Positions 7,564-18,375 are shown, counted from the first letter of the stretch. The stretch: DNA of 50,288 bases from Actinomycetota bacterium (GCA_030019255.1 JASEFK010000016.1:1-50288); one strand, 5' to 3'. Program-made: numbers and translations. Notes: generated by a model from the sequence alone, not told the origin.

Positions 7564-9708
7564 GTGCACGAGGAGAAGTTAGCCGTCCTGTCCTTCAGCC
7601 TCTTGCCAGCGCTGGCTTTGCTCCTCCCCCTCCTGGGGGCGGTGGGGGCGGCCGCGGGAGGAGAGAGGAAGCCCCGCTGGCGTAACTGGTCGGCGGTGCT
7701 GAGCACGGGAAGCACGGTGGCGGTGGTGGCTTCCCTCCTGGCGCGAGTGGTGGGGAAAGGTCCGGTCTACTTCGAGCTGGGCTTCCTGCGCCTGGGGGAG
7801 AAGTTCTCCTGTGGGCTGGAGGTGGACGCCGTGGGGGCTTTCTTCGCCTTCTTCGCCTCCATCCTGTGGTTCGCCGCCTCGGTGCACGCCTTCCGGTACA
7901 TGGATCACGAGCACAAGCGTACCCGCTTCTTCCTCTTCATGCTCCTTACCGAGGCCGCCACCCTGGGGGTCTTCATGGTGCAGGATTTTTTCAGCCTTTA
8001 TCTCTTTTTCGAGGCCATGGGCTTTCTGGCCTACCTCCTGGTCATCCATTCCGAGACCCCCCGGGCTCGAGCCGCGGCGGCCAAGTATATAGGCATGACC
8101 GTTATCGGGGGGCTGAGCCTCATCGGGGGCATATTCCTCTACCTGGGGTATGCGGGGACCACTTCTTTCCGGCCCCTCGTGGAGAGCGCCTGGCTCACCG
8201 GTCCCTTCAAGGTGGTGGCCCTCGTCCTGCTCATCGCCGGCTTCGGGGTCAAGGCGGGCATGGTGCCCCTGCACATCTGGTTGCCCGACGCCCATCCCGC
8301 CGCGCCCTCTCCGGCCAGTGCCCTGCTCTCCGGGGTGATGATCAAGGCGGGTGCCTACGGCATCCTGAGGACGGTGCTCAGTTTCCTGCAATCACCGGCA
8401 GCCCACGGTGCTGAGGGGCACGCCGCGGCGGGGCATGGGGCGGAGGGAGCCGTCCACACCGCCGGTGGCCTGGCCGCCGACGTGCGCATGCTGGGGTTCG
8501 CCGTCATCTGGATCGCCGTGGCCACCATGTTCATCGGCATGCTCCTGGCCCTGGTGCAGAGGGACATCAAGCGCACCCTGGCCTATTCCAGCGTCAGCCA
8601 GATGGGCTACATCCTCTTCGGACTGGGATGCCTGGGGTACCTGGGCGCGGAGGGGGCCATGGGCATGGGTGGAAGCCTTTACCATATCATCAACCATGCT
8701 TTCTTCAAGGGCTGTTTCTTCCTAGCCGCGGGTTCCGTCCTCTTCTGTGCCCACGAGCTGGACATGTTCAAGCTGGGCGGACTCTGGAGGCGCATGCCCC
8801 TGACCACGCTCTTCTGGTGTATCGCCGCCCTGGGCATCATGGGCATACCCCTGGGAAACGGGTTCGTCTCCAAGACCCTGCTCCACCACGCCATACTCGA
8901 GTCCCACCACCTGGCGGAGGGCGCCCGCCTGGCCACCGCGGGTTGGGTGAAGGCCGCTGAAATCATGTTCATCATTACCAGCGGCGGTACCATCGGCTAC
9001 ATCACCAAGATGACCTACTACACCTTCTTTCGGAGGCCGGACCCGGAGCACGCCTCCCACCTGGAGCACGTCCGGGAGGCCCCTGGGTGGATGCTGGCCG
9101 GCTCGGGGCTGCTGGCGGCGGGGGTTCTCTTCAACGGGCTTTTCCCGGGCCTGCTCCTGCGGCGGCTGGTGGGACCGGCGGCGGGCACGGTGCCGGGCCT
9201 CGACGCCCACTACGTGGAACACTTGGCCCATACCCCCATCTTCCTGTGGTCCAACATCAGGGAGATCTTCATCCCCTTGGCCATCGGCCTCGGCGTCTTC
9301 GTGCTGGGGGCCTGGCCGGACCTGCTGAAGGTGCGCAGGCGGGGACCGGACCTCTTCCAGTTCCGGCTGCCGCGCTGGCTGGGAGTGGATTTCTGGTACC
9401 TGGCCGCGGCACGGGGTTCCCTGAGACTCCTCTTCTGGGGAAAAAGGACCTACGCGCCGGTGAAGGAGGGCGTTGTCTCCCTGTGCAGGAGGGGTGCCGA
9501 GGCCGCCGTTTACGCGGTGAGGGAGGTTATCTATCCCTCACTGACCGCGCGTCCGGTCTCCTGGGTGAGCCGGCAGGCGATCCAGCTATACGGGAACGCA
9601 CGGAGGGAGCTCTTGCCCCGCATTCGCGAGTACCAGGGGGACATCGCCGTGGGCGCCCTGGTCATAGCCGTATCCCTCACCCTCTTCTTGATCATGCGCC
9701 TGATGTGA
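7564..9708 (+). CDS. Third NuoL-type proton-conducting subunit with long C-terminal tail
   Basis: A 714-residue NuoL/MrpA-type subunit. The antiporter core is intact: Glu150 in FFEAMGFLAYLLV, Lys230 in GVKAGMVPLHIWLPDAHP, Lys261 in LLSGVMIKAGAYGILR, and Lys437 in GFVSKTLLH. Residues about 277-302 form a His/Ala/Gly-rich loop (AAHGAEGHAAAGHGAEGAVH) not usual in the family. After residue about 540 comes an extended tail with a hydrophobic segment near 570-585, a basic amphipathic region (600-690) and a terminal helix ending GALVIAVSLTLFLIMRLM. This could act like the lateral helix plus anchor of NuoL. The next gene encodes a free-standing version of the tail. The start is GTG 7564, with GAGGGGTGAG upstream. 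Confidence 0.9.
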   Translation: MHEEKLAVLSFSLLPALALLLPLLGAVGAAAGGERKPRWRNWSAVLSTGSTVAVVASLLARVVGKGPVYFELGFLRLGEKFSCGLEVDAVGAFFAFFASILWFAASVHAFRYMDHEHKRTRFFLFMLLTEAATLGVFMVQDFFSLYLFFEAMGFLAYLLVIHSETPRARAAAAKYIGMTVIGGLSLIGGIFLYLGYAGTTSFRPLVESAWLTGPFKVVALVLLIAGFGVKAGMVPLHIWLPDAHPAAPSPASALLSGVMIKAGAYGILRTVLSFLQSPAAHGAEGHAAAGHGAEGAVHTAGGLAADVRMLGFAVIWIAVATMFIGMLLALVQRDIKRTLAYSSVSQMGYILFGLGCLGYLGAEGAMGMGGSLYHIINHAFFKGCFFLAAGSVLFCAHELDMFKLGGLWRRMPLTTLFWCIAALGIMGIPLGNGFVSKTLLHHAILESHHLAEGARLATAGWVKAAEIMFIITSGGTIGYITKMTYYTFFRRPDPEHASHLEHVREAPGWMLAGSGLLAAGVLFNGLFPGLLLRRLVGPAAGTVPGLDAHYVEHLAHTPIFLWSNIREIFIPLAIGLGVFVLGAWPDLLKVRRRGPDLFQFRLPRWLGVDFWYLAAARGSLRLLFWGKRTYAPVKEGVVSLCRRGAEAAVYAVREVIYPSLTARPVSWVSRQAIQLYGNARRELLPRIREYQGDIAVGALVIAVSLTLFLIMRLM

Positions 9709-9712
9709 AAAA

Positions 9713-10153
9713 ATGACAATGGTGGAGGAGACCATGCGGGCCATGTTGGGATTGACGGCGACCAACAACCTGGGGAGGGACCTTTTCGCGGCCTTCATCG
9801 CCGCCCTGGCCGGGATGGCGGTGCTCCTCTACGCCGCGGCTTCCGATCTCTTCGACCTGAAGTTCTTCAAGTTCGACCCCTTTTCCCTGCGCTATCCCCG
9901 GGAGGCGCGTATCGAGTACTGGTACGTGCGGGCGGCCAGGAGATTTCAAGCCTTCCTGGCCAGCGGGGGATGGAGTTATGCCAAATTCAAGAAGAGGGCC
10001 AAGGTGGCCTTCAAGAGAGACTGGAGGAGGTTCCGGCGAGAGACGCGCCGCATGCTGCCCGAGGCCGCCCGGCGGTTGAACCGGGACATCGCCCTGGGCG
10101 CCCTGGCCATAGCCGTGGCCCTGGTGGCCTTGCTGATCATGAGGCTGGTCTGA
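9713..10153 (+). CDS. Small membrane protein, stand-alone paralogue of the tail of the preceding subunit
   Basis: A 146-residue protein of no named family that I recognise. Residues 20-40 form a hydrophobic segment, 50-120 a strongly basic amphipathic stretch (FKKRAKVAFKRDWRRFRRET), and 124-146 a terminal helix. Its layout and sequence parallel the C-terminal region of the 714-residue neighbour: the last 18 residues are GALAIAVALVALLIMRLV against GALVIAVSLTLFLIMRLM, and upstream WYVRAARR matches WYLAAARG. It starts 4 bp after the neighbour's stop, so it is almost certainly cotranslated. A role as a peripheral helix or spacer in the same complex is inferred, not shown. The ATG at 9713 follows a weak ribosome-binding site; ATG 9719 is also possible. 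Confidence 0.75.
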   Translation: MTMVEETMRAMLGLTATNNLGRDLFAAFIAALAGMAVLLYAAASDLFDLKFFKFDPFSLRYPREARIEYWYVRAARRFQAFLASGGWSYAKFKKRAKVAFKRDWRRFRRETRRMLPEAARRLNRDIALGALAIAVALVALLIMRLV

Positions 10154-10277
10154 ACGGCTGAAGAAATAAATCGCCGGTCGCTTCCAGAGATCATTTCATT
10201 AATTGCCATGAGGGTGGCCTGAAGGGCCGAGGAAGGAGATTCGGGGGACGAAGAAAGGGATGACGTGGAGGGTGATC

Positions 10278-10511
10278 ATGGGCAAGAGAGTCGCGGTTCT
10301 GGTTCTCGCGGTCGTCCTGCTGCTCGTGGCCGGCCTTTCCGTGGCGCAGGCGGAGGGGAAGGAGGCCGGAGAGGGCGAAGGAGGGGGCTCGGTAAAGCTG
10401 GTGGTGACCATAGCCGCCATCTGGCTGGCCATCCTGGCCGCGGTGATCACCGTGGTGGTGGTCACCCGGCGCAAGGCGGGAGAGGAAGACCGGCAGAGCA
10501 AGGAAGGATGA
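10278..10511 (+). CDS. Small membrane protein with signal-like helix, unknown function
   Basis: A 77-residue protein, not recognised. It has an N-terminal hydrophobic helix with a signal-peptide look (basic MGKR, then VAVLVLAVVLLLVAGLSV, then AQA as a possible cleavage site), a short acidic/glycine-rich linker (EGKEAGEGEGGGS), and a second transmembrane helix (residues 40-61) ending in a basic stop-transfer (TRRKAGEEDRQSKEG). If the signal is cleaved, the mature product is a tiny single-pass protein. ATG 10278 is preferred over ATG 10260 because GGAGGG lies five bases upstream. Its place after the antiporter module suggests an accessory subunit. Confidence 0.6.
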   Translation: MGKRVAVLVLAVVLLLVAGLSVAQAEGKEAGEGEGGGSVKLVVTIAAIWLAILAAVITVVVVTRRKAGEEDRQSKEG

Positions 10512-10517
10512 GGGGGT

Positions 10518-10621
10518 TAAACCTTTGTAGTTCCGCATTAAATGGCTTGACCGGAATGGTTTAAGCAATACCCGCATAAGGGACTGAACCTTTACAGCTG
10601 TGGATTCAACGGCTTGAGCCC
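10518..10621. repeat. Intergenic imperfect direct repeat with inverted repeat
   Basis: Between two small membrane-protein genes, AACCTTT...GGCTTGA occurs twice, at 10521-10553 and 10588-10620. Both copies are about 33 bp with roughly 70% identity and start AACCTTT. A 7-bp inverted repeat, TTAAACC (10518-10524) and GGTTTAA (10559-10565), brackets the first copy. There is no T-tract of a terminator. This could be an operator or a relic of local duplication. Confidence 0.45.
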
Positions 10622-10665
10622 AGTGTGATACGGTTGGAAGGTTAGATCCGAGGGAGGTATAGGAA

Positions 10666-11094
10666 ATGAACGACAAGCAATCCGGCGCGGCGCGATGGCT
10701 GACCGCCCTGGCGGTGGTCTTCATACCCCTGTCCATCATCATCCTCATCTCCGGTTCCTGGCTGGCCAATTTCACCTCCAACCAGTGGACGCGCTACCTC
10801 CTCTTCGCCTCCTGGGTAACCCTGACCCTCTCCATCGTCCTGGGGGTGGTGAACATGGTGGGCCGCGCTGGAGACGGCAGCCCTTCTGCGGGAACGGAGG
10901 AGAGCGAAGGAGAGGGGGGAGGTGAGGGGGAAACCGTATCCGGCGCAGCCCCCTCGGGCATGGACATGGAGAGATACAGGGTGGAACAGGCTCTGCTCCT
11001 GGGCCAGGCCACGGCCTTTCTCCTGGGCCTCTTCCTCTACGTGGCTTTCATCTCCTGGATGGTCCTCCCCAAGATCGGCTTGGCCGGCCTGTGA
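10666..11094 (+). CDS. Three-helix membrane protein, unknown function
   Basis: A 142-residue protein, not recognised as a family. Hydrophobic segments lie at about residues 12-33, 43-65 and 112-135. Helices 2 and 3 are separated by a low-complexity acidic loop of Gly/Glu/Ser (residues 68-95). The ATG at 10666 has GGGAGG upstream (GGGAGGTATAGGAA). It lies 150 bp after the preceding small gene and 26 bp before the UPF0280 gene, so it may belong to either unit. Orientation and membrane character link it loosely to the ion-transport module. Confidence 0.6.
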   Translation: MNDKQSGAARWLTALAVVFIPLSIIILISGSWLANFTSNQWTRYLLFASWVTLTLSIVLGVVNMVGRAGDGSPSAGTEESEGEGGGEGETVSGAAPSGMDMERYRVEQALLLGQATAFLLGLFLYVAFISWMVLPKIGLAGL

Positions 11095-11120
11095 GATCCA
11101 GGGCATGAAAGAACCAGGGC

Positions 11121-11855
11121 ATGAGGGAATATATCCACCGCTTTTACCGCCGGCAAATGTGGGCGGAAGGCCTGGTCTCCTTTCAGGTCAGGATAAAGGA
11201 GAGCGACCTTTTCATCTGGGCGGTGCGCGATCTGCGCCGGGAGGCCCGTGACTCGCTACTGCGGCATCGCTCCCTGTTGGAGGAGTTCATGGCCCGCCAG
11301 CCCCCCTTCGCCACCACCTTCCTCCCTTACCCGGTTCCCGAGGACGCCCCGGGTATCGTGCGGTGCATGGCGGAGGCGGCGGCCCGCGCGGGCGTGGGTC
11401 CCATGGCCGCCGTGGCGGGTGCGGTGGCCGAGATGGTGGGCCGGGACCTCCTGCCCCTGTCGCCGGAACTGATGGTGGAGAACGGCGGGGATATCTTTCT
11501 CCGTTCGAGGATGGAGAGGCGCATAGGCGTCTTCGCCGGGGAATCCCCCTTCAGCGGGCGCCTGGCCCTGGTGGTGGGACCCACGCCTCCCGAAGGGCTG
11601 GGGATATGCACTTCCTCGGCCACCGTGGGGCCGTCGTACAGCGCCGGGGCAGCCGACGCCGCCCTGGTGGTGGCGGAAACCGCCAGCCTGGCTGACGCTG
11701 CCGCCACCGCCCTGGGAAACCGGGTCAAGTCTCCCGAAGACATGGAGGAGGCTCTGGCATACGTGGCCGGCCTGGAAGGGGTATCAGGCTGCCTGGTCAT
11801 CATGGGGGACAGGCTGGGGGTCAGGGGAGACCTCCGGCTGGAAAAAACCGGATAG
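11121..11855 (+). CDS. UPF0280 family protein (ApbE-superfamily fold)
   Basis: A 244-residue protein of the UPF0280 family, distantly related to ApbE, the flavin transferase that attaches FMN to membrane subunits of ion pumps. Recognisable segments are GPMAAVAGAVAEMVGRDLL, ENGGDIFLRS (the Asn-Gly-Gly-Asp motif), LGICTSSATVGPSYSAGAAD and the late ALGNRVKSPED. The length is normal for the family. Biochemical function of UPF0280 proteins is not settled; similarity to ApbE and the location just downstream of an ion-translocating module make a flavin-related role worth testing, but this is inference. The start ATG 11121 overlaps no gene. Confidence 0.85.
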   Translation: MREYIHRFYRRQMWAEGLVSFQVRIKESDLFIWAVRDLRREARDSLLRHRSLLEEFMARQPPFATTFLPYPVPEDAPGIVRCMAEAAARAGVGPMAAVAGAVAEMVGRDLLPLSPELMVENGGDIFLRSRMERRIGVFAGESPFSGRLALVVGPTPPEGLGICTSSATVGPSYSAGAADAALVVAETASLADAAATALGNRVKSPEDMEEALAYVAGLEGVSGCLVIMGDRLGVRGDLRLEKTG

Positions 11856-14194
<2,339 letters not shown>

Positions 14195-14290
14195 CCGCGC
14201 GGGCGACCGGGGTATATCATGGGCCTGAATGTAAGCGAGCCCCCTTATTTCATGGGAATCGAGGCGATGTAAGAAGCGGAGGATGTTTCG

Positions 14291-14572
14291 ATGATCACCG
14301 AGAAGGACGTGGAGTACGTGGCCTGGCTGGCCCGCCTGGAGCTGACCGCGGAGGAGAAGGAGCGGTTCACACGGCAGCTGGGGCAGGTCCTGGAGCACGC
14401 GGAAAAGATAAAATCGCTTGATACCTCGGACGTTGAGCCTACCTCCCACGTGGTTCCCCTGCGTAACGTCATGCGTGAGGACGTCGTGGAGCCGGGGCTG
14501 ACGCAGGAGGAGGCCCTCTCCAACGCTCCCCGCCGCGAGGGCGGGTACTTCGTGGTCCCCAGGATTGTATGA
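14291..14572 (+). CDS. gatC: Asp/Glu-tRNA(Asn/Gln) amidotransferase subunit C
   Basis: A 93-residue GatC, the small subunit that wraps around and stabilises GatA in the GatCAB amidotransferase. Features are VEYVAWLARLELTAEEKERF at the N-terminus, then QVLEHAEKIKSLDTSDVEPT, and the C-terminal belt ending EGGYFVVPRIV, all conserved. A ribosome-binding site (GGAGGATG) lies before ATG 14291. It is the first of the gat genes, with a membrane-protein gene between it and gatA. Confidence 0.95.
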   Translation: MITEKDVEYVAWLARLELTAEEKERFTRQLGQVLEHAEKIKSLDTSDVEPTSHVVPLRNVMREDVVEPGLTQEEALSNAPRREGGYFVVPRIV

Positions 14573-14573
14573 G

Positions 14574-15284
14574 GTGGTGGGGAGGCCGGTGAGCCCCATC
14601 CTGCTCCTCGCCACCGCCTCGGTGCTGGCGGGAATCGCCCTCTGGTTCCGCTTCCGGAGCGGGGTCAGGGGGGAGATCGGCCTCTGGTTTCTGCTGTGGC
14701 TCCTGGCCGCCGCCCTCTCCGCGGTTTTCTCCGCGGTGTCCTGGTGGGTCGGGGACCGGACGGTGAGCCTGTCCTTTTTCCAGGCCACCTCGGTGCTCAT
14801 GGTGGCGAGCGCCTTCTTCGTCTTCCTCTTCGCGCGTTCCTTCGGGAGGAACGTCGATTACCGGGCCTATTTCTGGTCCCTGCCCTTGCAGCTGGCCGCC
14901 GCCGCCGCGCTGGCAAACGGGCATTCCATGTTCTCCCGGCGGAGCCGGGCCTGGGTCCTGGACAACTCCTCTCCGGCGGCCTGGATCGTGGCGGCGGCGC
15001 TCCTTATATATTCATTGCTGGCCATCTATTATATAGCCGTCCTCCTCAGGGAACTGCGCCGGGAGGGTCACGGCGAGGAGGCCCAGAGGATGGGCGTCAT
15101 CCTGGCCGCGCTGCTCATCCTCTTTTATGCTAATGTCCTGGGCGGCATCCTGGGGGCTCGGGGATGGTGGGAGGCGCGCGTGCCCCTGGTGGAGCTGGCC
15201 GACCTGGCGGGGGCGCTGGTCCTCGCCTGGGGGGTGGCGGGAAGGCGGTGGAATCGGAGCGAGTCCACGGAGTCGATGGAATAA
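14574..15284 (+). CDS. Multispanning membrane protein between gatC and gatA, unknown function
   Basis: About 236 residues with roughly seven hydrophobic segments and no motif I recognise. The layout resembles the seven-helix sensor membrane domains found at the N-termini of some signalling proteins, but no output domain follows. Several in-frame starts exist: TTG 14565 (inside gatC), GTG 14574 (1 bp after the gatC stop, AGGA nine bases upstream) and GTG 14589 (GGGGAGG three bases upstream). All imply translational coupling to gatC. A membrane protein inside a gatCAB locus is unusual, and gatA follows only after 147 bp containing a hairpin. Function is not inferable. Confidence 0.65.
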   Translation: MVGRPVSPILLLATASVLAGIALWFRFRSGVRGEIGLWFLLWLLAAALSAVFSAVSWWVGDRTVSLSFFQATSVLMVASAFFVFLFARSFGRNVDYRAYFWSLPLQLAAAAALANGHSMFSRRSRAWVLDNSSPAAWIVAAALLIYSLLAIYYIAVLLRELRREGHGEEAQRMGVILAALLILFYANVLGGILGARGWWEARVPLVELADLAGALVLAWGVAGRRWNRSESTESME

Positions 15285-15384
15285 AATGGTAGAATCATGC
15301 GAGATGTCCCGTGAATTGCATGGCTTCCACCTTCACGGGAACGGAAGCGGTGGGATTAAATGGTAAAGCCATACGATGCATCTT
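15279..15384. promoter_or_regulatory. Hairpin flanked by degenerate direct repeats before gatA
   Basis: A perfect 9-bp inverted repeat, TCCCGTGAA (15307-15315) and TTCACGGGA (15332-15340) with a 16-nt loop, lies between the membrane-protein gene and gatA. It is flanked by two copies of a degenerate 24-bp sequence containing AAATGGTA (near 15279-15302 and 15353-15376; about 18 of 24 identical). No T-tract follows the hairpin, so an operator or RNA-processing element is as likely as a terminator. Confidence 0.4.
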
Positions 15385-15431
15385 TTAGGTGGTGTGCTTC
15401 CTTCATGTCGAAGGCGGAGGCGAGGGGATAA

Positions 15432-16901
15432 ATGGGAGAACTGTACGAAGCCAAGGCTTGGGAACTGAAAGAAATGCTTCGCCGGAGGGAGGTCTCCGCC
15501 GTGGAGATCTTGCGCTCGGTGAAGACTCGCGTGGAGGAGGTGGAGGAGCGCGTCCGTTCCTACATCACCCTCACCCTGGAGGAAGCGGAGAAGGCGGCGC
15601 GGGAGGTGGACGCCGCCCTGGCCGAAGGTCGGGATCCCGGACCGGCGGCGGGAATCCCCATGGCCGTGAAGGATGTGCTCTGTACCCGGGGCATCCCCAC
15701 CACCTGCGGCTCTCGCATCCTGGAGAATTACGTCCCGGTCTACGACGCGACGGTGGTCCACCGCCTGCGCCAGGAAGGCCTGACCATGGTAGGCAAGGCC
15801 AACATGGACGAATTCGCCATGGGGTCCTCCACCGAGAATTCCGCCTTCGGCCCCACCCGCAACCCCTGGGACCTGGAGAGGGTGCCCGGCGGCTCCAGCG
15901 GCGGCTCGGCGGCGGCGGTGGCCGCCGGCGAGGCAGTCTGGGCCCTGGGCTCGGACACCGGTGGGTCCATCCGTCAGCCGGCCTCCTTCTGCGGCCTGGT
16001 GGGGTTGAAGCCCACCTACGGGCTGGTGTCCCGGTACGGGTTGGTGGCCTTCGCCTCCTCCCTGGACCAGGTGGGTCCCATAACCCGGGACGTGCGAGAC
16101 TGCGCCCTGCTCCTGTCCCTCATCGCCGGGCACGATCCCCGGGACTCCACCTCCCTCCAGGTCGAAATTCCCGACTACCTGAAGGGCATCGAGGGAGGCA
16201 TAGAGGGGATGAGGGTGGGAGTGCCGCGGGAGCTCATGCAGGAGGGCCTCACCACCGGGGTGAGGGAATGCGTGGAGCGCTGCCTGGACATTTTCCAGGA
16301 ACTGGGAGCCGAGGTGGAGGAGGCCACCCTGCCCCACCTGGATTACGCCCTGAGCGCCTATTACATCATCGCCCCCGCCGAGGCCAGCTCCAACCTGGCC
16401 CGCTACGACGGGGTGCGTTACGGGCTGCGGGTAGAGGGGGAGGACATGCTGGAAATGTACGGAAAGACCCGGGCCAGCGGTTTCGGGGCCGAGGTGAAAC
16501 GGCGCATCATGCTGGGCACCTACGCCCTTTCCGCCGGGTACTACGAGGCCTATTACGGCCAGGCCCAGAAGGTGCGTACCCTCATCCTGGGCGATTTCCG
16601 AAGGGCCTTCGAGCGCTACGACGTCCTGGTAAGTCCTACCTCCCCCACCCCGGCCTTCCGCCTGGGGGAGAAGGTCGAGGATCCGCTGGCCATGTACCTC
16701 TCCGACGTGTACACCATACCTGTGAACCTGGCGGGCATCCCGGCGGTGAGCATCCCCTGCGGCCTGGAGGACGGCCTCCCCGTGGGGCTCCAGATCATGG
16801 GCAAGGTTCTGGACGAGGCCACCCTGCTCCGCGTGGCTTGGGCCATGGAGGAGGCCATCGGTTTCCGGGAAAGGCCGCCGGCCGGAAGGGGGGTGGGATG
16901 A
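15432..16901 (+). CDS. gatA: Asp/Glu-tRNA(Asn/Gln) amidotransferase subunit A
   Basis: A 489-residue amidase-signature enzyme that releases ammonia from glutamine for transamidation of Glu-tRNA(Gln) and/or Asp-tRNA(Asn). The Ser-cisSer-Lys triad can be placed: Lys80 in [11 protein letters not shown], Ser155 in [10 protein letters not shown] and Ser179 in [10 protein letters not shown]. Ammonia-channel and substrate motifs such as [13 protein letters not shown] and [13 protein letters not shown] follow. The ATG at 15432 is the only start that keeps the normal N-terminus ([18 protein letters not shown]). The stop overlaps the gatB start by 4 bp. Confidence 0.97.
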   Translation: MGELYEAKAWELKEMLRRREVSAVEILRSVKTRVEEVEERVRSYITLTLEEAEKAAREVDAALAEGRDPGPAAGIPMAVKDVLCTRGIPTTCGSRILENYVPVYDATVVHRLRQEGLTMVGKANMDEFAMGSSTENSAFGPTRNPWDLERVPGGSSGGSAAAVAAGEAVWALGSDTGGSIRQPASFCGLVGLKPTYGLVSRYGLVAFASSLDQVGPITRDVRDCALLLSLIAGHDPRDSTSLQVEIPDYLKGIEGGIEGMRVGVPRELMQEGLTTGVRECVERCLDIFQELGAEVEEATLPHLDYALSAYYIIAPAEASSNLARYDGVRYGLRVEGEDMLEMYGKTRASGFGAEVKRRIMLGTYALSAGYYEAYYGQAQKVRTLILGDFRRAFERYDVLVSPTSPTPAFRLGEKVEDPLAMYLSDVYTIPVNLAGIPAVSIPCGLEDGLPVGLQIMGKVLDEATLLRVAWAMEEAIGFRERPPAGRGVG

Positions 16902-18358
16902 TGGGCGATTACGAGGCGGTCATAGGGCTGGAGATCCACGCCGAGCTGAAGACGCGTTCCAAGATGTTCTGCCCCTGCGACGCCTCCTTCGGAGGGGAGC
17001 CCAACACCAAGACCTGCCCGGTATGCCTGGGCCTTCCCGGTGTCCTTCCGGTGCTCAACCGGCGGGCGGTGGAGCTGGCCGTGCGCCTGGCCCTGGCCCT
17101 CAACTGCCGGATAGCCGACCGGTGCATCTTCCACCGCAAGAACTACTTCTATCCCGACATGCCTAAGAACTACCAGATATCCCAGTACGATCTGCCCCTG
17201 GGCGTCGGCGGTTACCTGGACTTGGAGACGGAGGACGGACCCTTCCGGGTGGGCATCACCCGGGTGCACATGGAGGAGGACACCGGCAAGACGGTGCACG
17301 CCAGCGAGAGCGGGCGCATCCACGGCTCGGAGTACAGCCTGGAGGATTTCAACCGGGCCGGGGTGCCGCTCCTGGAGATCGTCACCGAGCCGGACATACG
17401 CACCCCGGAGCAGGCCCGCCTCTTCATGCAGGAGCTGAAGAGCATCATGGAGCACCTCGAGGTGTCCGACTGCAAGATGGAGGAGGGAAGCCTGCGCTGC
17501 GACGCCAACATCTCCCTCCGCCCCAGGGGCTCTTCGGAGCTGGGGGTCAAGACGGAGATAAAGAACATGAATTCCTTCCGGGCCCTCTACCGTGCCCTGG
17601 ATTACGAGATTTCAAGGCAGAGGGAAATACTGGAAAACGGCGGCGAGATCGTCCAGGAGACCCGCCACTGGGACGCGGACGCCAACGTGACCACGCCGCT
17701 GCGGACCAAGGAATACGCCTACGACTACCGCTACTTCCCGGAACCCGACCTGGTCCCCCTGGAGCTGGATCGCGGGTTCATCGAGGAGGTGAGGTCCTCT
17801 CTCCCGGAGCTTCCGGCGGAAAGGCGCCGCCGTTTCCGCGAGGAATACGGGCTTCCCGTACATGACGCCGCCCTCCTCACCTCCTCCAAGGCCATGGGAG
17901 ATTACTTCGAGTCCACCGTGGCCGCGGGAGCCCCGCCCAAGGCGGTGAGCAACTGGATGATGGGCGAGATATCCGCCTTCCTCAACGCGAGGGCCCTGGA
18001 GATCGGGGACCTCAAGGTGACGCCGGACCGGCTGGCGGAGCTCATCTTCCTGGTGGAGAGGGGGACGGTGAGCGTCACCATGGCCAAGTCGGTGCTCGAG
18101 GATATGCTGGAGAGTGGCCGGCGTCCCATGGAGGTGGTGGAGGAACGGGGCATGGCCCAGATAAGCGACCGCGGGGAGCTGGAGCGCCTGGTGGAGGAAG
18201 TATTGGTAGAAAATCCCAAGGTGGTCGAGGATTACCGCAAGGGCAAGGAGAAAGCCCTGGGCTTCCTGGTGGGCCAGGTCATGCGCAGGACAAAGGGCAG
18301 GGCCAACCCGCAGATGGTGAACGAGATCCTGGCCGTAAAACTAAGGGAAGACGGATGA
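16898..18358 (+). CDS. gatB: Asp/Glu-tRNA(Asn/Gln) amidotransferase subunit B
   Basis: A 486-residue GatB, the kinase and transamidase subunit that phosphorylates the tRNA-bound Glu or Asp and binds tRNA. It shows the start motif [14 protein letters not shown], the zinc-binding cysteines in FCPCDAS and [11 protein letters not shown], the [13 protein letters not shown] segment, and the cradle and C-terminal YqeY-like tail domain ending [16 protein letters not shown], which contacts the tRNA elbow. ATG 16898 overlaps the gatA stop; the next codon (16901) is also ATG. No GlnRS or AsnRS gene is in the window, so the substrate range is open. Confidence 0.97.
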   Translation: MMGDYEAVIGLEIHAELKTRSKMFCPCDASFGGEPNTKTCPVCLGLPGVLPVLNRRAVELAVRLALALNCRIADRCIFHRKNYFYPDMPKNYQISQYDLPLGVGGYLDLETEDGPFRVGITRVHMEEDTGKTVHASESGRIHGSEYSLEDFNRAGVPLLEIVTEPDIRTPEQARLFMQELKSIMEHLEVSDCKMEEGSLRCDANISLRPRGSSELGVKTEIKNMNSFRALYRALDYEISRQREILENGGEIVQETRHWDADANVTTPLRTKEYAYDYRYFPEPDLVPLELDRGFIEEVRSSLPELPAERRRRFREEYGLPVHDAALLTSSKAMGDYFESTVAAGAPPKAVSNWMMGEISAFLNARALEIGDLKVTPDRLAELIFLVERGTVSVTMAKSVLEDMLESGRRPMEVVEERGMAQISDRGELERLVEEVLVENPKVVEDYRKGKEKALGFLVGQVMRRTKGRANPQMVNEILAVKLREDG

Positions 18359-18375
18359 AGCATATGAGGTAGAGG

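Noticed and set aside
1977-10153. Complex I (nuo) operon or a group 4 hydrogenase
   Set aside because: The small subunits are of the Mnh/Mbh E, F, G, B type, and no NiFe, quinone-binding or NADH-binding subunit is present in the window.
15389-16897. An in-frame upstream extension of gatB across all of gatA
   Set aside because: The extension is a Gly/Arg/Pro-rich out-of-frame reading of gatA; the true gatB start is the ATG at 16898.
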